Source: Silvimonas iriomotensis
GTDB lineage: Bacteria; Pseudomonadota; Gammaproteobacteria; Burkholderiales; Chitinibacteraceae
NCBI RefSeq assembly: GCF_014645535.1
Contig: NZ_BMLX01000001.1
Span: 179,169-243,168 of the forward strand
Direction: 5' to 3'
DNA length: 64,000 nt
Below the pieces are notes generated by a model. The model was not told where the DNA came from. It ran no database searches and saw nothing but the letters and a program-made list of their open reading frames with translations. Of this stretch, positions 8,890 through 17,755 are shown one piece after another. How positions within the stretch are numbered: position 1 is the first letter of the stretch; the number at the start of each line of letters is the position of its first letter. Position numbers and translations under genes: made by a program.

Positions 8890-10416
8890 ATGACTGAATC
8901 CGCAAAACCGTATCTGGCGTTCAAGGGCATTGGCAAGGTGTTTCCGGGCGTGAAAGCGCTGCAGGACATCTCCTTTGGCTGCCGCGAGGGCTCGGTGCAC
9001 GCTCTGATGGGCGAGAATGGCGCCGGCAAATCCACCCTGCTGAAAATCCTCTCTGGCATGTATCAGCCCAGCAGTGGCCAGATCGAGATCGGCGGTGCGC
9101 CGGTGACGTTCAACCACGCCCAGGACGCGCTCAAGGCCGGCGTGGCCATTATTTATCAGGAATTGCATCTGGCACCGGACATGACGGTGGCAGAGAACAT
9201 TTATCTGGGCCAGTTGCCGCATCGCTTTGGCGTGGTTGATCGCGCCGCGTTGCACCGCATGGCTGCGGAAAAACTCAAGTATCTGGGCATGGATATCAGC
9301 CCGGATACCCCGCTGCGGCGTTTGTCGATTGCGCAGTGGCAGATGGTTGAAATCGCCAAGGCGCTGACCCGCAACGCCCGCATCATCGCCTTTGACGAGC
9401 CGACGAGTTCGCTCTCTGCGCGCGAGATCGAACAACTGTTCCGCGTGATCAACGAGCTGAAGGCCGAGGGCCGGGTGATCTTGTATGTCTCGCATCGCAT
9501 GGAAGAAATCTTCCGCATGTGCGACGCCGTGACCGTGTTCAAGGACGGTCGCTACGTGAACACCTGGAGCGATATGTCCGCCGTCACGCATGACCAGTTG
9601 GTGCAAGCCATGGTCGGCCGCGAGCTGGGCGATATCTACGATTACCGCACACGTGAACACGGCGAAGTACGGCTGGATGTACGTGACCTGCTGGCGCCCG
9701 GCCTGCGTGAGCCGGCGTCGCTGCAAGTGCGCCGGGGAGAGATCGTGGGGCTGTTCGGCCTCGTCGGCGCGGGCCGTTCTGAACTGATGAAAGCCATTTT
9801 TGGCGCCACGCCGGTGTTTGCCGGTCAGGTCAGTGTTGATGGCCAGGTGCTGCGCATCCGCCGCCCGGGTGATGCCATTGCCGCCGGGATCACGCTGTGC
9901 CCGGAAGACCGCAAGGCCGAGGGCATCGTGCCGGTGCATTCAGTGCGCGACAACATCAACATCAGCGCGCGCCGCCGCACGGTGAAGGGCGGGTGCCTGA
10001 TCGATGAAAGCTGGGAGCGCGCCAACGGCGCGAAGATGGTCAAGGAGCTGAACGTGCGCACGCCGTCTGACCAGCAACTGATCATGAACCTGTCTGGCGG
10101 CAACCAGCAAAAAGCCATCCTCGGTCGCTGGCTGTCCGAAGACATGAAAGTCATGTTGCTGGATGAACCCACGCGCGGCATCGACGTTGGCGCCAAGCAT
10201 GAAATCTACCGCGTGATGTATGACCTGGCAGAGCACGGGATTTCCATCCTGTTTGCTTCCAGCGATCTGCCCGAAGCCCTTGGGCTGGCCGATCGCGTGG
10301 TCATCATGCGTGAAGGCCGCATTGTGGGCGAACTTGCGCACGATGAAGCCACAGAACAAAAAGCGCTGGCACTGGCGATGTTGCGCCAGCCGGCCCAGAC
10401 CGTCGAAGTGGCTTGA
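8890..10416 (+). CDS. araG: L-arabinose ABC transporter ATPase
   Basis: AraG is the cytoplasmic ATPase of the arabinose importer, with two fused nucleotide-binding halves (CUT2 class, 508 residues). The first half has GENGAGKST; the second has a degenerate Walker A (VGAGRSE) and the signature LSGGNQQK. The start at 8890 ([13 protein letters not shown]) aligns with the E. coli AraG N-terminus. There is no Shine-Dalgarno motif before it, because the preceding bases are the pyrimidine-rich arm of a repeat. A GTG at 8812 is an alternative start but would add 26 residues that do not look like the family. Confidence 0.95.
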   Translation: MTESAKPYLAFKGIGKVFPGVKALQDISFGCREGSVHALMGENGAGKSTLLKILSGMYQPSSGQIEIGGAPVTFNHAQDALKAGVAIIYQELHLAPDMTVAENIYLGQLPHRFGVVDRAALHRMAAEKLKYLGMDISPDTPLRRLSIAQWQMVEIAKALTRNARIIAFDEPTSSLSAREIEQLFRVINELKAEGRVILYVSHRMEEIFRMCDAVTVFKDGRYVNTWSDMSAVTHDQLVQAMVGRELGDIYDYRTREHGEVRLDVRDLLAPGLREPASLQVRRGEIVGLFGLVGAGRSELMKAIFGATPVFAGQVSVDGQVLRIRRPGDAIAAGITLCPEDRKAEGIVPVHSVRDNINISARRRTVKGGCLIDESWERANGAKMVKELNVRTPSDQQLIMNLSGGNQQKAILGRWLSEDMKVMLLDEPTRGIDVGAKHEIYRVMYDLAEHGISILFASSDLPEALGLADRVVIMREGRIVGELAHDEATEQKALALAMLRQPAQTVEVA

Positions 10417-10462
10417 ATGCGCCGGTTTGTTCCAGTCACTTTGCAATTGAAGGAAAGTTGAA

Positions 10463-11467
10463 ATGTCCAAAGCTTCTGCCAACCCGGCTGTCGGCGTGCC
10501 GGAAATCACCCTGGCGCCCGGGCGCTCGGCCTTTGCGCGCCTGTGGGACACCTACGGCATGTTGCTGGTGTTCCTGGTGCTGTTCATTGCCTGTTGCGCC
10601 CTTGTGCCCAACTTCATGTCGTTCCAGAACATGCGCGGCCTTGGCCTGGCGGTATCGCTGGCCGGCATGGTCGGCTGCGGCATGCTGTTTTGCCTGGCTG
10701 CCGGCGACTTTGACCTCTCGGTCGGGTCCGTCGTGGCGTGCGCCGGCGTGTCTTGCGCCACCGTCATCAACATGACCAACAGCGTGACCATGGGCGTACT
10801 GGCCGGCGTGGCCACCGGTCTGGTGTTCGGTTTTCTCAACGGCGTGGTTGTTGCCTGGCTGGGCATCAACGCCCTGATCACCACCTTGGCCAGCATGCAG
10901 ATTGCCCGCGGCATGGCGTATATCATTTCTGACGGCAAGGCCGTGGGCGTGTCGGAAGAAAGCTTCTTTGCGCTGGGCAACACCAACTGGTTTGGCCTGC
11001 CCGCCCCGGTGTGGATCACCGTCATCTGCTTCCTGGTCTTCGGCTTTGTCATGCGCCGCACCCTGTTTGGCCGCAACACCCTGGCCATTGGCGGCAACGA
11101 AGAAGCCGCGCGCCTGGCCGGCGTGAATGTCGTGCGCAACAAGATCGCCATCTTCACCCTGTCTGGCGTTATCTCCGCCTTCGCCGGCGTGGTGCTTGCC
11201 TCGCGCATGACCTCCGGCCAGCCGATGACCTCGCTGGGCCTTGAACTGACCGTGATCTCCGCCTGCGTACTGGGCGGCGTCTCGCTCAAGGGCGGCGTGG
11301 GCAAGATCAGCTACGTCGTCGCCGGCGTGCTGATCCTGGGCACGGTGGAAAACGCCATGAACCTGCTGAATATCTCCCCGTTTGCCCAGTACGTGGTACG
11401 CGGTCTGATTCTGCTGGCCGCCGTGATTTTTGACCGGTACAAACAAAAGAGCGCCAGCCGCGTTTGA
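10463..11467 (+). CDS. araH: L-arabinose ABC transporter permease
   Basis: AraH is the inner-membrane channel of the arabinose importer; two copies would pair with AraG. The 334-residue product is hydrophobic throughout, with about eight to ten membrane segments, the CUT2 permease motif AAGDFDLSVGSVVA, and IGGNEEAARLAGVNV in the cytoplasmic coupling region. GGAAAG precedes the ATG. The gene lies 46 bp after araG. No clear intrinsic terminator follows; instead there is a 450-bp repeat-rich spacer. Confidence 0.96.
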   Translation: MSKASANPAVGVPEITLAPGRSAFARLWDTYGMLLVFLVLFIACCALVPNFMSFQNMRGLGLAVSLAGMVGCGMLFCLAAGDFDLSVGSVVACAGVSCATVINMTNSVTMGVLAGVATGLVFGFLNGVVVAWLGINALITTLASMQIARGMAYIISDGKAVGVSEESFFALGNTNWFGLPAPVWITVICFLVFGFVMRRTLFGRNTLAIGGNEEAARLAGVNVVRNKIAIFTLSGVISAFAGVVLASRMTSGQPMTSLGLELTVISACVLGGVSLKGGVGKISYVVAGVLILGTVENAMNLLNISPFAQYVVRGLILLAAVIFDRYKQKSASRV

Positions 11468-11631
11468 TCTCCAGGCGAACCGCTGTGGTTGATGTTGATG
11501 TTGGGGGTGTTGCTGTTTTTGACTTTCCCTCCCAATTAAAGCCAAACGTCGAAGGAGGGCGGGAGACCCCAGGCTCCCGACCGACTGAGGGTAGCCCGGA
11601 GGGCCGTCAGGCTGGGGTCGCCTTTCTTTGG

Positions 11632-11675
11632 TCACTTTCTTTGGGGCCGCCGAGGTGGCGAAGCAAAGAAAGTGA
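11632..11675. repeat. Inverted repeat TCACTTTCTTTG/CAAAGAAAGTGA
   Basis: Perfect 12-bp arms at 11632-11643 and 11664-11675 flank a GC-rich 20-nt loop. A further CTTTCTTTG lies at 11622-11630. Intergenic repeats of this look are scattered in many beta- and gammaproteobacterial genomes. It sits in the 450-bp gap between araH and araC, where no ORF is convincing. Confidence 0.7.
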
Positions 11676-11782
11676 CGTGGTCCGGGCACCCCGGTATGTA
11701 AAACATCGCGCCGTCAGGCGCTAACAGGTGTTCAAGGTCTTCAGGTTTCGTCCAGCAAAGGCCACCTTCGGCGGCCGACTGG

Positions 11783-11802
11783 ATTCCCGCCTTCGCGGGA
11801 AT
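11783..11802. repeat. dRS3-like 20-bp palindrome
   Basis: ATTCCCGCCTTCGCGGGAAT fits the neisserial dRS3 pattern ATTCCC-N8-GGGAAT exactly, with 8-bp arms around CTTC. Such elements are dispersed repeats and, in Neisseria, integration sites for filamentous phage. Only this copy was noticed in the window. Confidence 0.7.
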
Positions 11803-11917
11803 GACGAAGTGGTAAAACGAGAACTCAACATTCTGGCAAACCAGTGTACTGCCGTGCTCATTTTGAGCATAAAGAGCGCTGCGTCCGTAGACGCTAACAC
11901 GCCCCAAGAAGGCCCTC

Positions 11918-12877
11918 ATGCAACCACAACACCTTGATCCACCTGCAACCAAGCAGAGCCTTGACCCCCTCATGCCCGGGTACTCGTTCAACCTGTACCT
12001 TGTGGCCGGCATTACGCCCATCATCGAAAATGGCCCGCTGGACTTCATCATTGACCGTCCCAACGGCATGCAGGGTTACATCATCAACATGACGGTGGCA
12101 GGGCAAGGCAAGGTGTTTGACGGGGACGATGCGTTCTACGTCAATCCGGGCGACATGCTGCTGTTCTCGCCAGAAACGGTGCATTACTACGGCCGCGCGC
12201 CGGCCAGCCCCAACTGGTATCACCGCTGGATCTACTTCCGCCCGCGCGCCTACTGGGCGCCGTGGCTGAAATGGCAAGACCAGACGCGCAAGGTGGGCAA
12301 GCTCTCGCTGCCAGACAAAACCCTGGTGACTGAATTTGATGAATTGTTCCAGCAAATTGACCGCACTCACCGTGAAGGCCGGGTGACCAGTGAAGAACTG
12401 GCGATCAACCTGCTGGAACGCCTGTTGATCCGCGCCTATGAAATCTCGCCGGAAAACCTGCCCAAGCCGCTGGACAGCCGCGTGCAGGAGGCCTGCCAAT
12501 ACATTACGCGCCATCTGGGCCAGGAAATCGGCCTGGAAGAAATCGCCCGCCATGTGTGTTTGTCGCCCTCGCGGCTGGCGCATCTGTTCCGCGATCAGGT
12601 GGGCGTGAACATCCTGCGCTGGCGTGAGGATCAACGCATCATCCTGGCCAAGCATCTGCTGCACAGCACGCGTACCCCCATTGCCCGCATTGCCGGCACG
12701 GTGGGTTACGAAGACCAGTTGTATTTCTCGCGCGTGTTCCGCAAACGCGTGGGGGTCAGCCCCAGCGAGTTCCGCAAGACCAGCGGCGAGCCCTTGTACC
12801 CATACCGCACGCCCAATATGGACTGGCCGCATATGGATATCGAGGTGCCCGACAATGGCATGGAGTTTTACTTGTGA
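11918..12877 (+). CDS. araC: Arabinose operon regulator AraC
   Basis: AraC binds L-arabinose and switches between repressing loop and activator. The N-terminal cupin-like domain contains blocks shared with E. coli AraC ([33 protein letters not shown]), including the arabinose-pocket region. The C-terminal double helix-turn-helix has REACQYI-like [24 protein letters not shown] and [23 protein letters not shown]. At 319 residues it is about 25 longer than E. coli AraC because of an acidic C-terminal tail. It follows araH on the same strand and overlaps the next gene by four bases. Its likely targets are the half-sites at 7438-7551. Confidence 0.96.
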   Translation: MQPQHLDPPATKQSLDPLMPGYSFNLYLVAGITPIIENGPLDFIIDRPNGMQGYIINMTVAGQGKVFDGDDAFYVNPGDMLLFSPETVHYYGRAPASPNWYHRWIYFRPRAYWAPWLKWQDQTRKVGKLSLPDKTLVTEFDELFQQIDRTHREGRVTSEELAINLLERLLIRAYEISPENLPKPLDSRVQEACQYITRHLGQEIGLEEIARHVCLSPSRLAHLFRDQVGVNILRWREDQRIILAKHLLHSTRTPIARIAGTVGYEDQLYFSRVFRKRVGVSPSEFRKTSGEPLYPYRTPNMDWPHMDIEVPDNGMEFYL

Positions 12878-13725
12878 GCGCAGCCAGCAGTTCGGCGTAT
12901 CAGGTGCTGGCGTTTGATCTGGATGGCACCTTGCTGGGGCGTGATCTGCAGATCCGGCCGGCGTCCATTGCCGCCATCAACGCTGCGCGCGCGGCAGGGA
13001 TGACGGTGGTGCTGGTCACCGGCCGGCATCACATCATGGCCAGACCGTATCACCAGCAACTGGGTCTGGACACGCCCTTGCTGGCCTGCAACGGCACCTA
13101 TGCCTGGGATTTTGCGCGGAATGAAGCGCACTTTGCCCGCCCGCTGACCGCAAAAGAAGCGCTGCGCTTGCTGGCGCTCACGCGTGAGTATGACGTCCAC
13201 GCGCTGCTGTATCTGCAGCGCGCCCAGGCCTATCAGGCCATGGAGCCGCATCTGGCGCATCTACTGGAATGGGCCGCAGCGCTGCCGGCCAGTGTCAGGC
13301 CGGAGTTGATCCACGTGCCTGATCTGCTGCCGCTGGTCTCTGCCGAACCCTTGATCTGGAAATACGCGGTATCCAGCCAGGTGGATGGCCGCATCGACGC
13401 CTTCATTACCCGGGTCAAAAGTGAACTGGGTCTGGCGTGCGAGCGCTCGGGCCCCAACCGTGTAGATGTCGCCAGCGCGGGCAACAGCAAGGGCGCGCTG
13501 CTGCAAAAGTGGCTGGCCGCCGAGGGCATCGCCGCCAGCGCCACCGTGGCTTTTGGCGATAACCACAACGATATCTCGATGCTGCAAGGCGTGGGGCTGG
13601 GCGTGGCCATGGGCAATGCCGAGGCCGCAGTGCAAAGCCGCGCCGCCCGGGTGATTGGCGATCACGATACCGATACCATCGCCCGTTTCCTGGAAGACAC
13701 CATTCTGCCAGGCGTGCCGGTCTGA
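12874..13725 (+). CDS. ybhA: HAD-superfamily Cof-type phosphatase, YbhA-like
   Basis: HAD motif I is FDLDGTLL (nucleophile Asp15, Asp17), motif II region reads VTGRHH, and motifs III/IV end in [11 protein letters not shown]. The whole chain resembles E. coli YbhA, a pyridoxal-phosphate and sugar-phosphate phosphatase, down to the CNGTY and [11 protein letters not shown] blocks. The GTG start at 12874 overlaps the araC stop (GTGA). This 283-residue protein is therefore co-translated with araC, which suggests clearing of phosphorylated sugars, but the substrate is not fixed by the sequence. Confidence 0.88.
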   Translation: MSAASSSAYQVLAFDLDGTLLGRDLQIRPASIAAINAARAAGMTVVLVTGRHHIMARPYHQQLGLDTPLLACNGTYAWDFARNEAHFARPLTAKEALRLLALTREYDVHALLYLQRAQAYQAMEPHLAHLLEWAAALPASVRPELIHVPDLLPLVSAEPLIWKYAVSSQVDGRIDAFITRVKSELGLACERSGPNRVDVASAGNSKGALLQKWLAAEGIAASATVAFGDNHNDISMLQGVGLGVAMGNAEAAVQSRAARVIGDHDTDTIARFLEDTILPGVPV

Positions 13726-13882
13726 CCGTATCAGCGTGGGCGAACATGTCAGCAAAGACTGACTACAATGGGTAGCGCCAGGTGGGCGCTGCCGCCACAC
13801 CTGGAAAAGCGGACAGGTGACACACCGGTCCCGTCGTGTCATACACTGATGCGCTACTTACGCGCGCTTTGCGGACGCCCAG

Positions 13883-15037
13883 ATGCCCGATATCAGAACG
13901 CTGCTGGCCCAGGCCGGCTCCAGTCTCGACCCCGTCACCGGGGCGATCAGCATGCCCATTTACCAGACCGCCACCTTTGCCCACCCGGCGCTCGGTCAAA
14001 GTACCGGCTATGACTACAGCCGCAGCAGCAACCCGACCCGCGCCGCGCTGGAAACCACCATGGCGCGGCTGGATGGTGCAGCGGCCTCGTTTGCGTTTGC
14101 CAGCGGCCTGGCAGCCATTACCACCGCCTTGAGCCTGTTTGACCAGGGCGATCATCTGGTCGTGGCAGAAGGTTGTTATGGCGGCACCCAACGCTTGCTG
14201 GATCAGGTGTTTGCGCGGTTCGGGCTGACCGTCAGCTATGTCCCGGTCACGCATGTCGATGCCTTTGCCGATGCCATCACCCCGCATACCAAGGCGCTGA
14301 TCGTCGAAAGCCTGTCCAACCCGTTGCAGGAAGTGCCGGACTTGCCGGCGCTGGCCCGGCTGGCCAAAGCCCGCAATGTGCAATTGTGGGTGGATAACAC
14401 CTTCCTCACGCCGTACTGGCTGCGCCCGCTGGAACTGGGGGCCGATCTGGTCATTCACAGCGCCTCCAAATACCTGGCCGGCCACAACGACACCATCGCC
14501 GGCATTCTGGGTGTGCGCGATTCAGACCTGGCCAGCCGTATCGGCTATCTGCAAAACGCCATGGGCGCCGTGCTTGGCCCGCAGGACGCGTGGCTGACCT
14601 TGCGTGGCCTGAAAACGCTGGCCTTGCGCCTGGATCAGCAGCAATCTACCGCCGAAACCCTGGCGCAATGGCTGGGCCAGCAGAGCTTTGTCAAAAAGGT
14701 GTATTACCCCGGCTTACCGGATGACGCCGGTCACCGGTTGCTCAAACAGTTTGCCGGCGGGGCAGGGGCGATTGTCTCGTTCGAAGTCGACAGCGTCGGC
14801 ACCCTGGCGCGGCTGATCGAACAAACCCGCCTGATTGCCTATGCCGAAAGCCTGGGCGGCGTGGAAAGCCTGATCACCGTGCCTGCGCTGCAAACCCACG
14901 CCAACCTGGCGCCGGAAGAGCGGGCACGCCAGGGCGTGACGGAAACCCTGGTGCGTTTGTCGGTCGGCATTGAAACCGTCAGCGACTTGATCGCCGATAT
15001 CGAAACCTCGCTGGCGGGTTACGGCAGCACCCGCTGA
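13883..15037 (+). CDS. Cys/Met metabolism PLP-dependent enzyme (cystathionine lyase/synthase family)
   Basis: A fold-type I PLP enzyme of the MetB/MetC/MetZ family. SSNPTRAALE and ASGLAAI form the cofactor-phosphate region, WVDNTFLTPY holds the Asp that contacts the pyridine nitrogen, and HSASKYLAGHND carries the Schiff-base lysine. At 384 residues it is full length. It may act as cystathionine gamma-synthase, beta-lyase or O-acylhomoserine sulfhydrylase; sequence alone does not decide. The start at 13883 has only a weak ribosome site. It stands alone, with 157 bp upstream and a DUF1304 gene 38 bp downstream. Confidence 0.9.
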   Translation: MPDIRTLLAQAGSSLDPVTGAISMPIYQTATFAHPALGQSTGYDYSRSSNPTRAALETTMARLDGAAASFAFASGLAAITTALSLFDQGDHLVVAEGCYGGTQRLLDQVFARFGLTVSYVPVTHVDAFADAITPHTKALIVESLSNPLQEVPDLPALARLAKARNVQLWVDNTFLTPYWLRPLELGADLVIHSASKYLAGHNDTIAGILGVRDSDLASRIGYLQNAMGAVLGPQDAWLTLRGLKTLALRLDQQQSTAETLAQWLGQQSFVKKVYYPGLPDDAGHRLLKQFAGGAGAIVSFEVDSVGTLARLIEQTRLIAYAESLGGVESLITVPALQTHANLAPEERARQGVTETLVRLSVGIETVSDLIADIETSLAGYGSTR

Positions 15038-15075
15038 ACACGCCCCGCACCTTAAAACAAGAACCTGGATTGTTC

Positions 15076-15432
15076 ATGACACTGATTGCCAGTTTGCTGG
15101 TGGCGCTGGTCGCCTTGTTGCACGTGTATTTTCTGGCGCTGGAAATGTTCTTCTGGACCAAACCCCTCGGGCGCAAGGTGTTTCGCCTGACGCCAGAGTT
15201 TGCCGAGGCCAGCAAGGTCCTCGCCGCCAATCAGGGCCTGTACAACGGCTTTCTGGCGGCCGGCCTGATCTGGGGCCTGACGCTGGGCGCGGCGGGCCTG
15301 GGTGTCAAAGTCTTCTTCTTGTTGTGTGTGATCGTGGCCGGCGTTTACGGCGCCATCACGGTCGGCAAGAAAATCCTCTACGTCCAGGCCCTGCCCGCCG
15401 TGCTGGCGCTGGGGGCGGTGCTGGCTGCCTGA
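15076..15432 (+). CDS. DUF1304 family small membrane protein
   Basis: The 118-residue product has about four hydrophobic segments and the DUF1304 hallmarks: an N-terminal helix followed by HVYFLALEMFFW, the NQGLYNGFLA motif and a Gly/Ala-rich last helix. The function of the family is unknown; it resides in the inner membrane. I chose the ATG at 15076 because GGA sits six bases upstream; a TTG at 15070 is also in frame. It may be co-transcribed with the PLP-enzyme gene upstream. Confidence 0.85.
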   Translation: MTLIASLLVALVALLHVYFLALEMFFWTKPLGRKVFRLTPEFAEASKVLAANQGLYNGFLAAGLIWGLTLGAAGLGVKVFFLLCVIVAGVYGAITVGKKILYVQALPAVLALGAVLAA

Positions 15433-15615
15433 TTCACCCCTGTTGTTCTCACCTCTCTGTTGCGTGGGTGACGCGGTCTGCTCTGTAGAAATGCACATGT
15501 GCGCTGGCATTGCCTGGCGCACGGCATAATCAGCGCGCCGGTGCTCGCCGGCCCCAGACCCCATACATGATTGGCCTGCGGTGGCTGGCTGCAGACAAGA
15601 ACAAGGGATTTCAAA

Positions 15616-16152
15616 GTGAGTTTATTCAAGTCGGGCTTGCTGGCCGCGGTACTGGCCACGCAGGTTGCACCTGTGCGCGCTGCGGATGACGAAAACACCG
15701 CGCTAACCATCATCGCGGTACGTATGGTGGAAGTCGATAACAAGGGCACGGTGGTGGGCGGGAGCGGTTATGCCGACTTCCAGTTGATGGACCTGAAAAC
15801 GAAGGAAACCTATAAGGTCCCGTTTCGGCACAATTCAACGCTGATGCCTTATTTCATCCACATGAAGCCGGGCATTTACTGTTTTTACAGCCTCAGTATC
15901 GGATCGGCCAACCCGACCACGCCATTCTGCGACGAGCCCTATTTCAAGATTGAAGCGGGCACCGTCAATAATCTTGGACTCTGGCGCTTTGGCATTGACT
16001 GGTCCACCTGGAAAATCAGGCAATTGGGCGCGATTGAACATGCGGATGCCATTTACGAGAACGCCCGCAAATTCCGGCCCTCGGAATTCCCGCCAGAAGA
16101 AGACGCCTCTGCGCCGCAAAGCGCTTCTGCACCACAGACCGCGACCCGTTAG
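15616..16152 (+). CDS. Exported protein of unknown function
   Basis: The 178-residue product starts with a Sec signal peptide (SLFKSGLLAAVLATQ, cleavage after VRA), so it is periplasmic or secreted. The mature part contains FICFY-like and CDEPYFKIEAGTV blocks suggesting a small beta-rich domain with two cysteines, then a Ser/Ala/Pro tail. The GTG start at 15616 has AGGGA seven bases upstream; the longer frame from 15571 hides the signal peptide. I do not recognise a family. Confidence 0.75.
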   Translation: MSLFKSGLLAAVLATQVAPVRAADDENTALTIIAVRMVEVDNKGTVVGGSGYADFQLMDLKTKETYKVPFRHNSTLMPYFIHMKPGIYCFYSLSIGSANPTTPFCDEPYFKIEAGTVNNLGLWRFGIDWSTWKIRQLGAIEHADAIYENARKFRPSEFPPEEDASAPQSASAPQTATR

Positions 16153-16159
16153 TCTGGCC

Positions 16160-16189
16160 GGTGCCAGGCACATGCAGAGGCCTGGCACC
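16160..16189. terminator. Hairpin between convergent genes
   Basis: GGTGCCAGGC (16160-16169) and GCCTGGCACC (16180-16189) make a perfect 10-bp stem with a 10-nt loop. It lies eight bases after the plus-strand stop and 20 bases before the minus-strand stop at 16210. There is no T-tract, so it may be a Rho-assisted or RNA-end-protecting stem rather than a classical terminator. Confidence 0.55.
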
Positions 16190-16209
16190 AACACCACTCC
16201 CATTCCTTA

Positions 16210-16596
16210 TCAATGCGGCGGGTTCACCACCACGTATTGCACGGTCGTGCCCGAATACTGCGGCTGATACCAGGTGTTGCCGCATTGCTGGAAGGTCACG
16301 CCGTTGACCATCACCGCAGAACAACTGGGTGGGATGGAGTGCACAATGCTGCCAACCACGGCAGCGGTCGTGACCACTGCGGCGGTGGCGACTGCCGCGG
16401 TGGCCACCGGGTGATAGTACGGGGTAGGGGCGATCACGGGTGGCGGCGGCGGTGGCAGGGGGCGCCCGGCCACGGTGGTGTGGGCTACGCCTCCATTCGG
16501 GCCGACGACAGTGCGCCCGGCCACCCAGGCTTGCGCGGTCAGCGGGGTCAATGCGGCCAGCAGCAATGCAAGGCAAAACGGTCTGTTCAAACGCAT
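16210..16596 (-). CDS. Small exported protein with a Cys pair
   Basis: The 128-residue product has a Sec signal peptide (ALLLAALTPLTAQA), then a poly-proline stretch, an Ala/Val/Thr helix of possible membrane-insertion strength (residues ~66-88), and a C-terminal domain with VNGVTFQQCGNTWYQPQY. The two cysteines in the C-terminal domain may form a disulphide. GGAGAG precedes the ATG at 16596. It starts 14 bp after the DUF2092-like gene, so the pair is likely an operon. The family is not recognised with certainty. Confidence 0.75.
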   Translation of the reverse strand: MRLNRPFCLALLLAALTPLTAQAWVAGRTVVGPNGGVAHTTVAGRPLPPPPPPVIAPTPYYHPVATAAVATAAVVTTAAVVGSIVHSIPPSCSAVMVNGVTFQQCGNTWYQPQYSGTTVQYVVVNPPH

Positions 16597-16610
16597 GGCA
16601 GCTCTCCGGG

Positions 16611-17390
16611 TCAATTGGCGCTGGCAGGCGCAGAAGCATCGTTGGTCTGGAACACAATGGGTCTGGCACCCTTGGGCGGCTTGAACTGGAACAAGCCTGG
16701 CTTGAACACCGGCTTGAGTTGCCATGTCAGCACGCTGGCATGTTGAGGTCGTGCCGCATTGCTGGTGTCCGTCACGATCAGCTTGCAAGGCAGCGGATCG
16801 GCTGATTTGCGAATCCAGATTTGCCAGTCCACACCCTCCTGGCGCAAGGCGTAATGCGTGCAGATCTGGCCGCCCAGGCGTTCATCGCCCACGGTCAGGG
16901 CGCTGCTCAGTGCCTTGACGCGTTCGTCATCGTTGCCCCAGGCAAACAGATCAACCAGCGGCGCTTCCAGCCCGTATTTGTCGTGAATGTCGGTGATCAG
17001 ATCGCGCAGGGTCGAAGGCGCGGGGACCGTCGCGTAGTAATTGTTTTTGGTGCCATAGAGCGTGAAATGCGCGCCGTCGAAATACATGGACTTGGTGCCA
17101 TCATCACCTTTTACGCTTGCATACATGCGATCCGGCCGGCGGATGCTCAGCACGGTGTGATGCGCAAACTGCACCGCCTGGCCATCGTCGCTGACCATAT
17201 CGGTGGTGCTGTCAGAGGTCACGGTAAAGTCGGTCAGGCTGCGCAGTTTTGCGCCCATGGCCGACAAGGCCTTGATGGCTTGCGGATCGACTGCGGATGC
17301 GTCATCCGCAAAAGCCGTGGCCGACACCAGTGCGCCGGCACTGGTCAAAGCAATAAACAGGGTGCGGCAGGAACGCGTTGCAATGGACAT
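16611..17390 (-). CDS. DUF2092 family periplasmic protein
   Basis: The 259-residue product has a signal peptide (FIALTSAGALVSATAFA) and a mature part of the LolA-like fold assigned to DUF2092: IKALSAMGAKLRSLTDFTVT at the start, RRPDRMYASV and MYFDGAHFTLYG in the middle, and a conserved IWIRKSADPLPCKL strand. Members often accompany small exported proteins rich in Pro/Val, as here. Function is unknown. The ATG at 17390 is preceded by CCGGAG; a GTG at 17399 is in frame but poorly spaced. Confidence 0.82.
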   Translation of the reverse strand: MSIATRSCRTLFIALTSAGALVSATAFADDASAVDPQAIKALSAMGAKLRSLTDFTVTSDSTTDMVSDDGQAVQFAHHTVLSIRRPDRMYASVKGDDGTKSMYFDGAHFTLYGTKNNYYATVPAPSTLRDLITDIHDKYGLEAPLVDLFAWGNDDERVKALSSALTVGDERLGGQICTHYALRQEGVDWQIWIRKSADPLPCKLIVTDTSNAARPQHASVLTWQLKPVFKPGLFQFKPPKGARPIVFQTNDASAPASAN

Positions 17391-17755
17391 AAAGCTCACT
17401 CCGGACCGGGTTGGGGCTGGTGTTACAGCATAGGTCAGCCATCACGGAATGCCGCAAGGATTCGCCGCGAGCATGTAACGGTGCACCCTGGCACCCTCAG
17501 GCGCGGGGTTAATGCAAGTCAAGCACGGCCAATATGCCAGATCATTAGCGACGTGCTCGTCCATCTTAACCTTATGAATTAATGAGAGATTTAGCTCCTT
17601 CCTGTCTTTTCTGCGGCAAGGCAGCCCCACTTTCATGCTTTGCGCTCCCTCAAGTCTTGAAAATCCCTCTTTTCGTAAGGTCCTTGCGGTCAACTATTGC
17701 AACCGCTGAATGACGCCCGCATGCCTGCGCAATCCGGGCCGTGGCCAAGGCTCTT
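17391..17755. other. Divergent intergenic region before the cytochrome operon
   Basis: This 365-bp gap must hold promoters for the leftward DUF2092 gene and the rightward reductase operon. It includes an AT-rich patch at about 17570-17600. I see no TorR-box decamers, no FNR-type TTGAT-N4-ATCAA site and no credible ORF. AAGG at 17747-17750 is the ribosome site of the cytochrome gene. Confidence 0.45.

Noticed and set aside
8881-9939. 352-codon minus-strand frame opposite araG
   Set aside because: Antisense shadow of a well-supported ATPase gene with low-complexity His/Gln content.
10436-11689. 417-codon minus-strand frame opposite araH
   Set aside because: His/Gln/Gly-rich translation typical of the complement of a membrane-protein gene; araH is certain on the other strand.
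13770-13800. Possible riboswitch upstream of the Cys/Met-metabolism gene
   Set aside because: Only a short GCGCC/GGCGC stem is visible; the conserved kink-turn and core of SAM riboswitches are not seen.
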